From: Deltaproteobacteria bacterium
GTDB taxonomy: Bacteria; Desulfobacterota; Desulfomonilia; UBA1062
Direction of reading: 5' to 3'
Assembly (NCBI GenBank): GCA_018434685.1
Contig: JAHDOV010000009.1
Location: 1 to 64,000, forward strand
DNA: 64,000 bases
The translations under genes and the position numbers were made by a program. The notes under the pieces are model-generated. The model was not told the DNA's origin. It was given only the letters and a program-made list of their open reading frames with translations, and ran no database searches. Positions 55,785 to 64,000 of the stretch are shown here, one piece after another. Numbering within the stretch: position 1 is the stretch's first letter; every line of letters starts with the position of its first letter.

Positions 55785-57065
55785 TCATGAAATCCAGTTC
55801 GGGCGGTCCCTCATCCACTCCCGCACGGTCTCATGAATCCACGGCTCCAGCCCCCTGGCCAGGTAGAACCTCGGGAGGAGCAGATCCTCTTCGGGCCGGA
55901 TAATACCCTCGTTCACTGCCAGCTGTGCCAGTGCGGTGTGCGGATATATCCTGATGCCAACGGTTATCTTCATGGCTTCAAGGCCGAGCGAATCGGCAAA
56001 TCCGAGGCTTTCCATCACGGTCTCCCGGGTTTCTCCGGGCCCGCCCAGCAGAAGGAACCCGGTCCGGCCCAGAGCATGCCTCTTCAACATGCTGGATATC
56101 TCCCGGACATCATCGGGAGAAAACCTCTTGTTCATGGCCCGGAGAATCGCCGGGGAGCCGCTCTCGAAGCCCAGGCTCACCTCCTCGCACCCTGCTGTGG
56201 CCATCTTTTCCACCAGCTCTTCATCCACCTGCCACGGATACAGGATGCACCGCCACGACACGGCAAGGTTCTGCGCGATCAAGTGATCGCAGAACGACTT
56301 CGCGTATGAAGGCGGCAGGTTGAAGGTGTTGTCCACGAAGAAGAAATGATCGAACCCCGCATGGACATATCCGGCCAGCACCTGCGCTGCACGCCCGGGG
56401 TCATGCCGGCGAAGCACCTTTCCCTCGATCAGGGAGGTGGAGCAGTAGCTGCACTCAAAGGAACAGCCGCGCCGTGTCTGGAACGGCACCCAGACGACCT
56501 GCCCTTCGAGGCTTTCGGGAAACCGCAGGTGTTCTCCTGCACGTGGCAGACAGCGGTCATCCAGGGGTGCCAGATACGTCCTTGGGGCCTGAAGACCCTT
56601 TCCCGGCAGGTACAGACCGGGAATTCCGGCTAAGGCCTGTCGCTGTTCAAGGCATTCCAGGAGCAGGACAAAGGACTGTTCCCCCTCGCCCTGAATGCCC
56701 ATGTCCGCACCGAGGTAATCGAGCGCACTGGCCGGAAAGATGCTGTACCCGGCACCGCCGATCACGATGGGCGCGCCGGTCACCTGCCGGCATACCGAGA
56801 TCATGGATTTTACCGGGTCGAGCAGGAACCGCGGGGCGGCCATCACCTGGTCGTCGATGTTCCTCACCGAGATCCCGATGACATCTGGCGCGAACTCCCG
56901 TATCGACTCCTTTAGGACCCTGCTTGCGTCATCGCTATTCATCAGGTTGACGATCCGCACCTCGTGGCCTGCCTCCTGTGTTGCCCTGGCAATACAGGCC
57001 AGGCCGAGCGGCAGCACCGGCATGTTTATCGTCTCGGTGTTTGCACAAACCAGAAGAACCCTCAT
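55785..57065 (-). CDS. B12-binding-type radical SAM protein
   Basis: 426 residues. N-terminal cobalamin-binding-like Rossmann domain (MRVLLVCANTETINMPVLPL, VIGISVRNIDDQ) without the DxHxxG motif, so cobalamin may bind base-off. Radical SAM motif C-x3-C-x2-C in RRGCSFECSYCST (about residue 200); GFDHFFFVDNTFNLPP and VSLGFESGSPAILRAMNKRF follow as in BchE/MiaB-like enzymes. Substrate unknown. GAGAGGG eight bases before ATG. Confidence 0.93.
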   Translation of the reverse strand: MRVLLVCANTETINMPVLPLGLACIARATQEAGHEVRIVNLMNSDDASRVLKESIREFAPDVIGISVRNIDDQVMAAPRFLLDPVKSMISVCRQVTGAPIVIGGAGYSIFPASALDYLGADMGIQGEGEQSFVLLLECLEQRQALAGIPGLYLPGKGLQAPRTYLAPLDDRCLPRAGEHLRFPESLEGQVVWVPFQTRRGCSFECSYCSTSLIEGKVLRRHDPGRAAQVLAGYVHAGFDHFFFVDNTFNLPPSYAKSFCDHLIAQNLAVSWRCILYPWQVDEELVEKMATAGCEEVSLGFESGSPAILRAMNKRFSPDDVREISSMLKRHALGRTGFLLLGGPGETRETVMESLGFADSLGLEAMKITVGIRIYPHTALAQLAVNEGIIRPEEDLLLPRFYLARGLEPWIHETVREWMRDRPNWIS

Positions 57066-57083
57066 GTATACTGCCCTCTCTCC

Positions 57084-57818
57084 TTATCGCTCAACAGCTG
57101 CCGGCCGGTGCTCATCCGGCAGCATGTCCATAAAGACAAACCCGTCGCGCGTCAGAGTCTCCCCTGTGCGGATGCTTACCGGCTTATGGAACATGGGCCC
57201 GTCATAGACGAAGCTGTGGAATTCCCCGTTTTCCCCGCATGGATCCATATCCGGGGGAAGGGCTTCAAGAAATGCCCGGTCATATTCCGAGCCGACCAGA
57301 CCAGGGCTCAGGCACCTTGGGTCGACACAGGTGATCTTTGCCCGAAGGCCGCCATCGATCATGTCCCGGGACAGGTCGGCCGTGGGCATACCCCACAGCG
57401 GAAATACCGGGGTGATTCCGGTACCGGCCAGCCGCGATTCCCGGTAGTTCCGTATATCCTCGAGGTAGAGATCGCCAAAGGCAAACCGGGTGACACCCTG
57501 GTGTTTCGCCTGTTCGACAAACATCCTCATGATGTCCTCGTATTGGGCATCACTGCAGGGATAGGGGATCGGTATCAGCTGCAGGGGCAGCCCCGCACTG
57601 AGCGCCTGCAGCTTCAGCAGTGCTGTACGCACCGCATGCATGCTGACACGGTCGAACTGCTCATTGATGGTGGTGAAGAGGCCGAGAACCTCTGTATCGG
57701 GCTTACTCTGGAGGACATGGAGGGCCCAGGCGCTGTCTTTCCCGCTGCTCCATGACAGCAGGGTCTTGGTCCTTTCCTCCGGCTCAAACGTCTGTCTGTA
57801 AAGAGATGGTTGGGTCAT
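57084..57818 (-). CDS. Diphthine-ammonia ligase-like PP-loop ATPase
   Basis: 244 residues from ATG 57818. PP-loop: TLLSWSSGKDSAWALHVLQS. Further family segments: DTEVLGLFTTINEQFDRVSM, HAVRTALLKLQA, GDLYLEDIRNYRE and FPLWGMPTADL; ENGEFHSFVYDGPMF near the end is typical of the DUF71/Dph6 group. Bacteria lack diphthamide, so the bacterial substrate is unknown. Ribosome site poor; the longer frame upstream runs into the pirin gene. Confidence 0.9.
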   Translation of the reverse strand: MTQPSLYRQTFEPEERTKTLLSWSSGKDSAWALHVLQSKPDTEVLGLFTTINEQFDRVSMHAVRTALLKLQALSAGLPLQLIPIPYPCSDAQYEDIMRMFVEQAKHQGVTRFAFGDLYLEDIRNYRESRLAGTGITPVFPLWGMPTADLSRDMIDGGLRAKITCVDPRCLSPGLVGSEYDRAFLEALPPDMDPCGENGEFHSFVYDGPMFHKPVSIRTGETLTRDGFVFMDMLPDEHRPAAVER

Positions 57819-57918
57819 AGGGGTTTTCTTACCATGAACCGGGCATTCTTTCACGCAGATGTATGTGTTTTCCGTGAGCAGGCATGAACGTTCCCGCAGC
57901 ATACATCCTGGACCTGGC

Positions 57919-58842
57919 TCAGGCGTTCTCATATTTGATGAACGTGCCCTGGCGATATTCCTCGAAGGCAATCCGCAGCTCTTCCTGGGTGTTCATCACG
58001 ATCGGTCCGTACCAGGCCACCGGCTCCCTGATGGGGTTGCCGGAAATGAGGAGAAATCGAACCGGGTCATACTCGGTGCTCACAACGACCTGCTCACCGT
58101 CATCGAAGAGGACAAGGTTTTCGTTCGACACAAACGAATCGCGCTCGATGTCGAAGTAGTTCGCCCCCTGCCGCTCATAGTTGAACGGGTTCTTCTCGTG
58201 GCAGAAATGTGCCCTCCCCTCGATCACATAGGCAAAGACCGTGCGGCCGGGCTCTGTGGGGTGGATGAACTGTGATCCGGACGGCACCGTAATATCGAGG
58301 TATTCCGGATCGATCACAATATCCCGGACAGGCCCTTCTGTCCCCTCGACCTCGCCGCAGATGATCCTGATGGAGGCACCTCCCTGCGTGGTGATCTCCG
58401 GTATCTGGTGGCTCTTCACCTCGCGGTACCGGGGGTTCATCATCTTGTTGGATGCCGGCAGATTGGCCCAGAGCTGAAACCCTCCCATGAAGCCCTTGCT
58501 GTCACCCCGGGGCATTTCCTGGTGAATAATGCCGCTGCCGGCTGTCATCCATTGCACATCCCCCGGAGCGATAACCCCGCTGTTGTGCATGCTGTCGCCG
58601 TGCTCGACCTCTCCGCGGAGAACATACGTGATGGTCTCGATCCCCCGGTGCGGATGCCAGGGGAACCCACCGAGGTAATACCAGGGATCGCTCGAACGAA
58701 AATCGTCGAGAAGCAGGAACGGATCGAACGCCGGGACCTCGCTGAAGCCGAAGGCCCGTTTCAGGTGTACGCCGGCGCCTTCGATCGTGGGTCTGCTCCT
58801 GATGACCTTCCGGATCTTCCTGTTTTTTTCCTGCAGAATCAT
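57919..58842 (-). CDS. Pirin family protein
   Basis: 307 residues. Pirin N-domain: FDPFLLLDDFRSSDPWYYLG, FPWHPHRGIETITYVLRGEV, HGDSMHNSGVIAPGDVQWMT, AGSGIIHQEMPRG, with the His/His/His/Glu iron site (H-x-H, H, E). C-terminal cupin domain with PIREPVAWYGPIVMNTQEEL. Related to quercetin 2,3-dioxygenase YhhW; natural substrate unclear. Confidence 0.95.
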   Translation of the reverse strand: MILQEKNRKIRKVIRSRPTIEGAGVHLKRAFGFSEVPAFDPFLLLDDFRSSDPWYYLGGFPWHPHRGIETITYVLRGEVEHGDSMHNSGVIAPGDVQWMTAGSGIIHQEMPRGDSKGFMGGFQLWANLPASNKMMNPRYREVKSHQIPEITTQGGASIRIICGEVEGTEGPVRDIVIDPEYLDITVPSGSQFIHPTEPGRTVFAYVIEGRAHFCHEKNPFNYERQGANYFDIERDSFVSNENLVLFDDGEQVVVSTEYDPVRFLLISGNPIREPVAWYGPIVMNTQEELRIAFEEYRQGTFIKYENA

Positions 58843-58912
58843 CTCTGTGAATATAACTCCGCGGCCTGAAAGTTCAATGCCACGGGGAGTTCCTGCAGGA
58901 TATGCCTCGGGC

Positions 58913-59386
58913 TTACCCGGCCGGCTGTACGTGTTTCGTTAAAATGATTTCGCTGATCCCGTTCTTGAACAGGTTCGGTACCTTCCCCACAGGGGTATAG
59001 CCGTGCCGTTCGTAGAACCGCTGCGCCGTCTCATTGAGCTCGCTGACCAGCAGGAAAAACCTGTTCGATGAGGAGACCTCTTCAAAATAGCGCAACAGCC
59101 CGGCGCCGATCCCCTGGTTCCGACAGCCCTTCTCAACGGCAAAACTCCTCAGGTAGGGAAAATGTGCGAAGCACCCGCCACGTGCAACCCAGATATAGCC
59201 GATGCACTCGCCACGATCATTCACGGCTACATGAATTTCTTTTGCATCGAAGCCCCGGTCGAACATGTCGTCGATCATAGGAAGGTCTGAAAAATAGGTG
59301 TCCCACAGGGCAGAGTCGTGCAACGCTCGAATACAGGACTCACGATGCGCCCTGGTGCCCAGGCAGATGTGTACCTTCACAACCAT
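58913..59386 (-). CDS. GNAT-family N-acetyltransferase
   Basis: 157 residues. Acetyl-CoA-binding motif A is RSFAVEKGCRNQGIGAGLLR (Q/R-x-x-G-x-G/A), then ASSxNRFFLLV and AQRFYERHGYTPVG of motif B. The acceptor cannot be told. A GTG two codons in is better spaced from GAGGAG than the ATG used here. Confidence 0.93.
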   Translation of the reverse strand: MVVKVHICLGTRAHRESCIRALHDSALWDTYFSDLPMIDDMFDRGFDAKEIHVAVNDRGECIGYIWVARGGCFAHFPYLRSFAVEKGCRNQGIGAGLLRYFEEVSSSNRFFLLVSELNETAQRFYERHGYTPVGKVPNLFKNGISEIILTKHVQPAG

Positions 59387-59505
59387 CTCCTCACTTGCAT
59401 TTTGTTGGTAACGAACCGGTGCTGCACCTCAGCCGAGAATCCCCTTGATCCCGTCTGCTATGAACTGCACGGGCAAGGACGCAAGCAATACCCCTGCCGC
59501 TGCTG

Positions 59506-59883
59506 TCAGCTGATTGTGACGAATTCGATGGTGTCCGGCTGATTCGGAACGAGGCAGAGGAACCGGAAGGCCTCATCCCCGTCGTTCTTATACCAGTGGG
59601 GAACGCCAGCCGGGATAAACACGACATCTCCGGCCTTGACCTCGTACGCCCGGTCCCCTATCCCGACCTCGGCACGGCCGCCCAGGACATACTGTTCGTG
59701 CTCCACCGCATTGGTGTGATTCGGCATACCACCGCCCGGCTCGATCGTGAAACACCTCATCGCGAAATTCGGGGCCTGCTCGCTGCTGATGAGCACCTGG
59801 ATGGAGGTTTTCGTTCCCGCCGCGACAGTGTTTCTCGGTACTGTCTCTGCTTGCTGAACAAGGGTCTGCTGGTTTTCCTTCAT
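59506..59883 (-). CDS. Single-domain cupin protein
   Basis: 125 residues from ATG 59883 (GGGAGGAAG upstream). Cupin motif 1: GGGMPNHTNAVEHEQYVLGG (H..H..E); motif 2: VKAGDVVFIPAGVPHWYKND. Metal site complete. Small enzyme or sensor of unknown substrate. Confidence 0.93.
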   Translation of the reverse strand: MKENQQTLVQQAETVPRNTVAAGTKTSIQVLISSEQAPNFAMRCFTIEPGGGMPNHTNAVEHEQYVLGGRAEVGIGDRAYEVKAGDVVFIPAGVPHWYKNDGDEAFRFLCLVPNQPDTIEFVTIS

Positions 59884-59988
59884 GGCATCTTCCTCCCTGA
59901 TACTACAGACATACTGTGCAGCGTGCACTGTGTCAATGGCGGTATTCGCCGCCCAATCTTTAACCTCAGCGGGATTTCCCGGTGCGAC

Positions 59989-60681
59989 TCAGAAGGAGAG
60001 CCCCAGTGACCGGGCAATGAATTCCACCAGGGGTGAAGCCCCGGTGAAGGCCTCGGCCACCTCGTCGATGAACCCGGCCCGGGTGATCCGGGAAGGCTCC
60101 ACCTCATGCATGAGGAAAAACGTCTTGCGCTTGATGTCCCCGATAAATTCGTGGCCTTGATCATAGCCGCTGGGCGGCCGCTTCAGGCCCTCGCCCTCCA
60201 TGGTCAGAAAGCGCTGGGCCACTTTCGGGCCGGTGATCACCTCCCGCCACCTATTGGGGTGTTCGACAATCGCCGTGCGGATCCTGTCGAGAACCGGGTT
60301 GGGCGGTGCCCAGATCCCTCCGCCCACGAACACCTCTCCGGGCTGCAGGTGGACATAAAAACCCGGGGCATGGGCATCCTTTCCCGCAACATGGCGGAAC
60401 TGGCAGCCGACATTTTCCTTGTACGGACGCTTGTCATGGGAAAACCGCGTGTCCCGGTAGATCCGGAACATGGACCCGCCGCTCGGCCTGGGGTCTGCCA
60501 CAAAGCTGCCGCTGATCCTGAGCAGACATTCCCCGATGGCGAGGATGAATTCCATCATCGGCTCGACGACCGACTCCTGGTAGCGGTCTTTGTTCGCGTT
60601 GAACCACTCGCGATTGTTGTTGCTGGAAAGGTCATTCAAAAAACCGAACAGGTCCTGCGGAAAACCCGAGAACGATCCCAT
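59989..60681 (-). CDS. DUF2461 (TIGR02453) family protein
   Basis: 230 residues from ATG 60681 (TAGGGAGGG upstream). LFGFLNDLSSNNNREWFNAN, MFRIYRDTRFSHDKRPYKEN and APGFYVHLQPGEVFVGGGIW are the hallmark segments of the family, whose function is not known. No signal or membrane segment. Confidence 0.94.
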   Translation of the reverse strand: MGSFSGFPQDLFGFLNDLSSNNNREWFNANKDRYQESVVEPMMEFILAIGECLLRISGSFVADPRPSGGSMFRIYRDTRFSHDKRPYKENVGCQFRHVAGKDAHAPGFYVHLQPGEVFVGGGIWAPPNPVLDRIRTAIVEHPNRWREVITGPKVAQRFLTMEGEGLKRPPSGYDQGHEFIGDIKRKTFFLMHEVEPSRITRAGFIDEVAEAFTGASPLVEFIARSLGLSF

Positions 60682-61016
60682 ATGAGTTCCCTCCCTAGTG
60701 ACGATAGTGCAGCACGTAGCTATGACCCGCATTGTACTATCAAACCGGCAGTCAGGCAACTATGGTGATGCTCTCTCCATGCGGCGAAATCCAACTACGT
60801 CCTGATCCCGCCCCTGATAACAGCCTGGCAGATCCCTTTACCCATGACCCTGGTATACCCGGGGATGGAATTTTTGATCGCGAGTACGGCCGCTTGCGTC
60901 CCGACGGTCAGGGCCGCCGGGAAGGTATCTCCCTCCCTGCTCTGCCGGCGCAACTCATGGGACACCGGCTGGTGAGGCTGCCCTCATTCCAGCCGTCAAG
61001 CAGGAATATTGCCGGA
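60682..61016. other. Intergenic with a possible 56-codon minus-strand frame
   Basis: 335 bases. A minus-strand frame from GTG 60965 to TAG at 60795 reads like protein (QAAVLAIKNSIPGYTRVMGK then GICQAVIRGGIRT) but lacks a clear ribosome site. Left uncalled as a gene. Confidence 0.3.
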
Positions 61017-61574
61017 TCAGGCAAATGATCTCTCGAATAACTCCGCCACTGCCTTCCTGCCGTTGTCTTCGAGAAAGCGTGTTCCGGTCCCGGTGAAATG
61101 AACGTGGCTGATGACCGGCTCGTTCTTTCCCGTGCACTCGATCCAGTCGAGCTCATTCCAGTGGAACCACGAATCACGTTTCTGGTCGAACACATACAAA
61201 GGCTTGTTGCACAGCTTGGCAAACTCGGCGCCCCATCCGGTACCGCCTTTGACGGTCTTGTCATCCAGGATCTCCCCGACCACGTAAATCTCCTGACCGC
61301 TGTTGATCTGGTACCAGATGCTCTGCAGGATTTTGCGGAATGTCGGTGTCGTGGTGTAGCGGCGGTTCATCAACCGAGAGATATACTCCAGGCTCACGTC
61401 GCCGTTCTTGAGCTCATCGCTGTTCAAAACGCGCAGGCCCCGCTGGCGCACAATGGCGTGCCCCTCAAAGGTGAAGTTCACCTCTTCGATGCCGAAACGC
61501 TCTGCATTCGTCCCGAATTCCTCTTCCGCGCCTTTAATACCGCCGCTGAACAGTATGCAGTTTTCCTTCTTCAT
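61017..61574 (-). CDS. Hypothetical protein, perhaps SLOG-like
   Basis: 185 residues; GAAGGAATTATT before ATG. N-terminal glycine-rich loop (CILFSGGIKGAEEEFGTNAE) and a later GGTGWGAEFAKLCNKPLYVF could form a nucleotide-binding Rossmann-like (SLOG/lysine-decarboxylase-like) fold. EVNFTFEGHAIVRQRGLRVL lies between. This is inference from loop pattern only; function unknown. Confidence 0.8.
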   Translation of the reverse strand: MKKENCILFSGGIKGAEEEFGTNAERFGIEEVNFTFEGHAIVRQRGLRVLNSDELKNGDVSLEYISRLMNRRYTTTPTFRKILQSIWYQINSGQEIYVVGEILDDKTVKGGTGWGAEFAKLCNKPLYVFDQKRDSWFHWNELDWIECTGKNEPVISHVHFTGTGTRFLEDNGRKAVAELFERSFA

Positions 61575-61932
61575 AATAATTCCTTCCTTCTACCCCTCGG
61601 TCTGTATTTTACACTGAAGGACCCGCGACTGCGGCCTCAAACAGCTCGATGTATAACGCGCCATGACAGGTTCTCTGGTGAGATGATGTTCGTGGCCGAA
61701 TCATACTTTACCGATAATCATAAGGGTGAACTCTCCTACTGGGAAGTAGCTGCGTTGTAAAGACATATTTTTTACCCGGGCTGAAACGGGCACCGGCTGG
61801 CTGCAGGCACCTGGTGGCAACGGGAAAGAAGAGCCTGGCCTGATTATGGCTGGAGTGGGGTGTTCGCTGCACGGATGAGGGGGCAGGCCTTGTCCGCAAA
61901 GCCTTCCCGGCCTTGTCGTGCCCGCTCCTTAA
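61575..61932. other. Intergenic, no gene recognised
   Basis: 358 bases between two minus-strand genes. A 25-codon plus-strand frame (61686-61760) is too short to judge. No hairpin with T-run was seen. Confidence 0.4.
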
Positions 61933-62580
61933 TCATGTCCTCTGGCCGTAGGTCTTAAACTTTTCGATCACCCGGTGCATCTCTTCGTCCGAGAGAATCA
62001 CCGGTTCGCCGGCAGACTTTGCCTGGAGGTAAATGCGGGCGACAAGCTCGATCTCCTCGGCAATGATAAATGCCGTCTTGAGATCTGCTCCCACGGCCAT
62101 GAGGCCATGGTTGGCCAGCAGCACGGCATTGCCCGAGCCTATGGTCTCACAGATATTCCGGGCAAGCTCTCTGCTGCCATACGTGGCATACGGGGCCAGG
62201 GGAACCTTTGTCCCGGCAAACCCCACCAGGTAGTGTACTGCCGGGAGCTCCCAGTTCAGGCAGGCGATCGTCGTGGCATAGACCGAGTGGGTGTGCACCA
62301 CGGCATTGATGTCTTCACGCTCCCGGTACAGCGCGAGGTGGGAATCCAGTTCGCTCGACGGTGCATACCGCCCTTGTTTCACGGTGCCGTCGAGATCGAC
62401 GATCACGATGTCTTCGGGGTGCATGTCGAGGTAGTCGACACCGCTGGGGGTGATAGCGACGAGCCCTGCAGCACGATCGATCACGCTCAGGTTTCCACCC
62501 GAACCGGTGGTGAGCCGTGATGAGATGAGTTTTCTGCCGTAGAGCACGAGCTCGTTTCGTTGCGCCTGCATGCTAATCAT
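61933..62580 (-). CDS. Class II aldolase (L-fuculose-phosphate aldolase-like)
   Basis: 215 residues from ATG 62580 with GGGAGG upstream. Zinc ligands H-x-H in VVHTHSVYAT and a late His in LANHGLMAVG; catalytic glutamate in SSELDSHLALY; GNLSVIDRAAG at the phosphate loop. It could act on fuculose-, rhamnulose- or ribulose-phosphate or on methylthioribulose. The same frame stays open about 150 bases upstream (see findings). Confidence 0.93.
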   Translation of the reverse strand: MISMQAQRNELVLYGRKLISSRLTTGSGGNLSVIDRAAGLVAITPSGVDYLDMHPEDIVIVDLDGTVKQGRYAPSSELDSHLALYREREDINAVVHTHSVYATTIACLNWELPAVHYLVGFAGTKVPLAPYATYGSRELARNICETIGSGNAVLLANHGLMAVGADLKTAFIIAEEIELVARIYLQAKSAGEPVILSDEEMHRVIEKFKTYGQRT

Positions 62581-62966
62581 GAGGTTCCTCCCCGGGGGTG
62601 TATATCCTGGTCGATCATCTGGACCGGCCTGCCCGGCACGGCCACTCTGCCGTGCTTCCATCCGGTTGTCTATCTCCACCCTGACCGCGCGGAGGTTCAT
62701 GTTCACATCGATGATGAATGCGGCCAGGCCGATGATCAGAAAGAGCAGACTGAAGGATCCTGATTACCGTCGTTAAATTGTATTCTTCCACGTATGCCTC
62801 GGGTCAACCTGAACTATTCGGTTATCAAGGATACGCTTACTGTGAAACCCGCCATGCCGTCAAGCGCAACCGCCCCGGGATACCGACTCGATTGCGTTAC
62901 GGGCACATCCCTGGTTCTCCCGGCCAGTGGATACTTCAGGCAATGGAAGTTATCCGTGCGGCGTCT
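62581..62966. other. Intergenic with an upstream-open hydrophobic frame
   Basis: 386 bases. Read on the minus strand in phase with the aldolase, it encodes a likely membrane helix (SLLFLIIGLAAFIIDVNMN) then a charged stretch. No standard start codon precedes the hydrophobic segment; an upstream TAA closes the frame. Nothing else recognised. Confidence 0.35.
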
Positions 62967-63197
62967 TTATTCCAGGATTTCCAGCACGACATGTTTCTTG
63001 AGCTTCGCCGAGGTGGCATTCAGGATGGTGCGGATTGCACTGACCGTCTGCCCCTTCTTGCCGATCACCTTGCCGACATCGTCCTTGTCTACCCGCAATT
63101 CCAGGACATTCACATTGGTACCCGTCACTTCCGTCACCTTCACCTCGTCAGGCTTGTCGACCAGCGCCTTTACGATCACCTCTACCAGAGCCTTCAT
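62967..63197 (-). CDS. khpA: KH-domain RNA-binding protein (KhpA type)
   Basis: 76 residues, one KH domain: LELRVDKDDVGKVIGKKGQT with the GxxG loop GKKG. Size and sequence are those of KhpA, a small RNA chaperone normally found between ribosomal S16 and RimM genes; those are not visible here. Confidence 0.96.
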   Translation of the reverse strand: MKALVEVIVKALVDKPDEVKVTEVTGTNVNVLELRVDKDDVGKVIGKKGQTVSAIRTILNATSAKLKKHVVLEILE

Positions 63198-63428
63198 TGC
63201 ATTAACCCCTCCTCAACATGGACTGAACGTTCACCACACCGGTTTTACCTGGGTACACTGTATACGATTTTGTGCCCCGTGAACATACCATATTCTCATA
63301 ACGAGCTTAAGGCCGCACTTTTCAGGCATACCAGGGACGGATCAAGGCAAGACGTTCCCTGTGTTTCTCTCCCGAGTGCTGGAACCCCGGAGGCTATTCC
63401 CTCGCTTCTCGGCCCTGCAACGCGACCC

Positions 63429-64000
63429 TCAGGAACTGATGCGCAGCAGGACGACACCGAGCATCGTGATTACGGTGGCGATCGTTTTCACGAGGCTGAA
63501 CCGCTCCTTGAGGACAAAAACGCCAAGCAGCAGCGCAAATATGATGCTTGTCTCCCGCAGGGCAGTCACCAGGGCGATCGGCGCCAGGGTAAACGCCCGG
63601 ATCACCAGCGAGTAGGCAAGAAACGAGGCTCCTCCGCTGCCCAGTGCAAGCCGCCATTCCCGGCACACCAGCCTCGTCACGACCCCGGGCCGGACAATAC
63701 CCATGGTTGCAGCAAAGATGGCGGCATTTATCATCGAGAGCGAGCCATAGTACCCCAGGGCGGTGCCGGCCATGCGGGCCCCGAGACCATCCACCAGTGA
63801 ATACGCGGCAATGAACCCCCCGGTGATTATGGCCAGCGTTGCGGCCCGTCCATTGCGCATCCCGTCGCTGCGGCGTACCGCGGTCAGGCTCATGATACCG
63901 GCACCGATCGTGATCACTGCGGCCAGTTCCAGCCAGGAGAGGTGCTGCCCCAGCAGGGCCACCGAGATACCTGCCACGAAAAGGGGCGCCACACCGCGTG
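63429..64000 (-). CDS. EamA/DMT-superfamily transporter, N-terminal part beyond window
   Basis: About 190 C-terminal residues. Five or more hydrophobic helices: VAGISVALLGQHLSWLELAA, TLAIITGGFIAAYSLVDGLG, MINAAIFAATMGIV, FLAYSLVIRAFTLAPIALVT, FALLLGVFVLKERFSLVKTI, corresponding to one EamA repeat plus part of the other. An inner-membrane metabolite exporter; substrate unknown. The frame is open at the right edge. Confidence 0.9.
   Translation of the reverse strand, partial: RGVAPLFVAGISVALLGQHLSWLELAAVITIGAGIMSLTAVRRSDGMRNGRAATLAIITGGFIAAYSLVDGLGARMAGTALGYYGSLSMINAAIFAATMGIVRPGVVTRLVCREWRLALGSGGASFLAYSLVIRAFTLAPIALVTALRETSIIFALLLGVFVLKERFSLVKTIATVITMLGVVLLRISS

Noticed and set aside
60795-60965. 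56-codon minus-strand frame with protein-like residues
   Set aside because: No ribosome site and an in-frame TGA close upstream without a matching downstream hairpin; evidence too thin to call a gene.

Overview
The window looks like chromosomal DNA from an anaerobic, GC-rich, Gram-negative bacterium, most likely of the Desulfobacterota (old Deltaproteobacteria) type. The evidence is the gene mix: an acyl-CoA dehydrogenase/EtfBA set, a thiolase with 3-hydroxyacyl-CoA dehydrogenase, DUF362 ferredoxin proteins, a PKD/RCC1 lipoprotein, PAS/GGDEF/HD-GYP signalling proteins, QueH, and two genes with in-frame UGA codons at selenocysteine positions. The taxonomic call is inference. Only the first gene (enolase, left edge) and the last (EamA transporter, right edge) are cut by the window. 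I saw no tRNA, rRNA, CRISPR array or insertion sequence.

Layout. 1-5.6 kb: enolase, an ApbE flavin transferase, a small HD-protein operon, thiolase and 3-hydroxybutyryl-CoA dehydrogenase. 5.6-13.4 kb: a chemoreceptor remnant, a fused DUF2064/family-2 glycosyltransferase, a DUF1499 lipoprotein, an HD-GYP protein, a triple-PAS protein with a zinc-like tail, and a large PKD/RCC1 lipoprotein. 13.7-28.8 kb: a long same-strand array starting with a BioB-like radical SAM enzyme and a NitT/TauT-type ABC importer. It continues with glucokinase, transketolase, a GH15 glucosidase, transaldolase, phosphoglucose isomerase, ribose-5-phosphate isomerase, 6-phosphogluconate dehydrogenase and a MerA/Lpd-like flavoprotein. 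On the other strand at 32.3-35.4 kb lie 6-phosphogluconolactonase, glucose-6-phosphate dehydrogenase and a TVP38 membrane protein. Together these encode nearly a whole pentose-phosphate pathway (only ribulose-5-phosphate epimerase is not seen), fed by glucose released from a glucan.

35.6-37.7 kb is a selenium-flavoured locus. A flavoprotein of the family known as the N-terminal partner of SelD is followed 28 bases later by a rhodanese/ferritin-like fusion whose catalytic cysteine codon is UGA, with a bacterial SECIS-like hairpin just downstream. A second UGA-containing gene at 53.8-54.6 kb encodes a short, orphan GrdB/PrdB-family protein with a UxxC motif and its own SECIS-like hairpin. Ordinary gene calling would break both genes in two. 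37.8-50.1 kb holds a WrbA-like flavoprotein, the acd-etfB-etfA operon, HtpG, a membrane J-protein, bactofilin, a PAS-GGDEF protein, a TrpR-family regulator, a DUF362 protein and exonuclease III. 50.2-64 kb is a run of mostly minus-strand redox, repair and small-metabolism genes ending in a KH RNA-binding protein and the partial transporter.

The most novel items are the two selenoproteins and the BioB-like radical SAM plus ABC importer module of unknown substrate. All calls come from reading translations and motifs; no database search was run.
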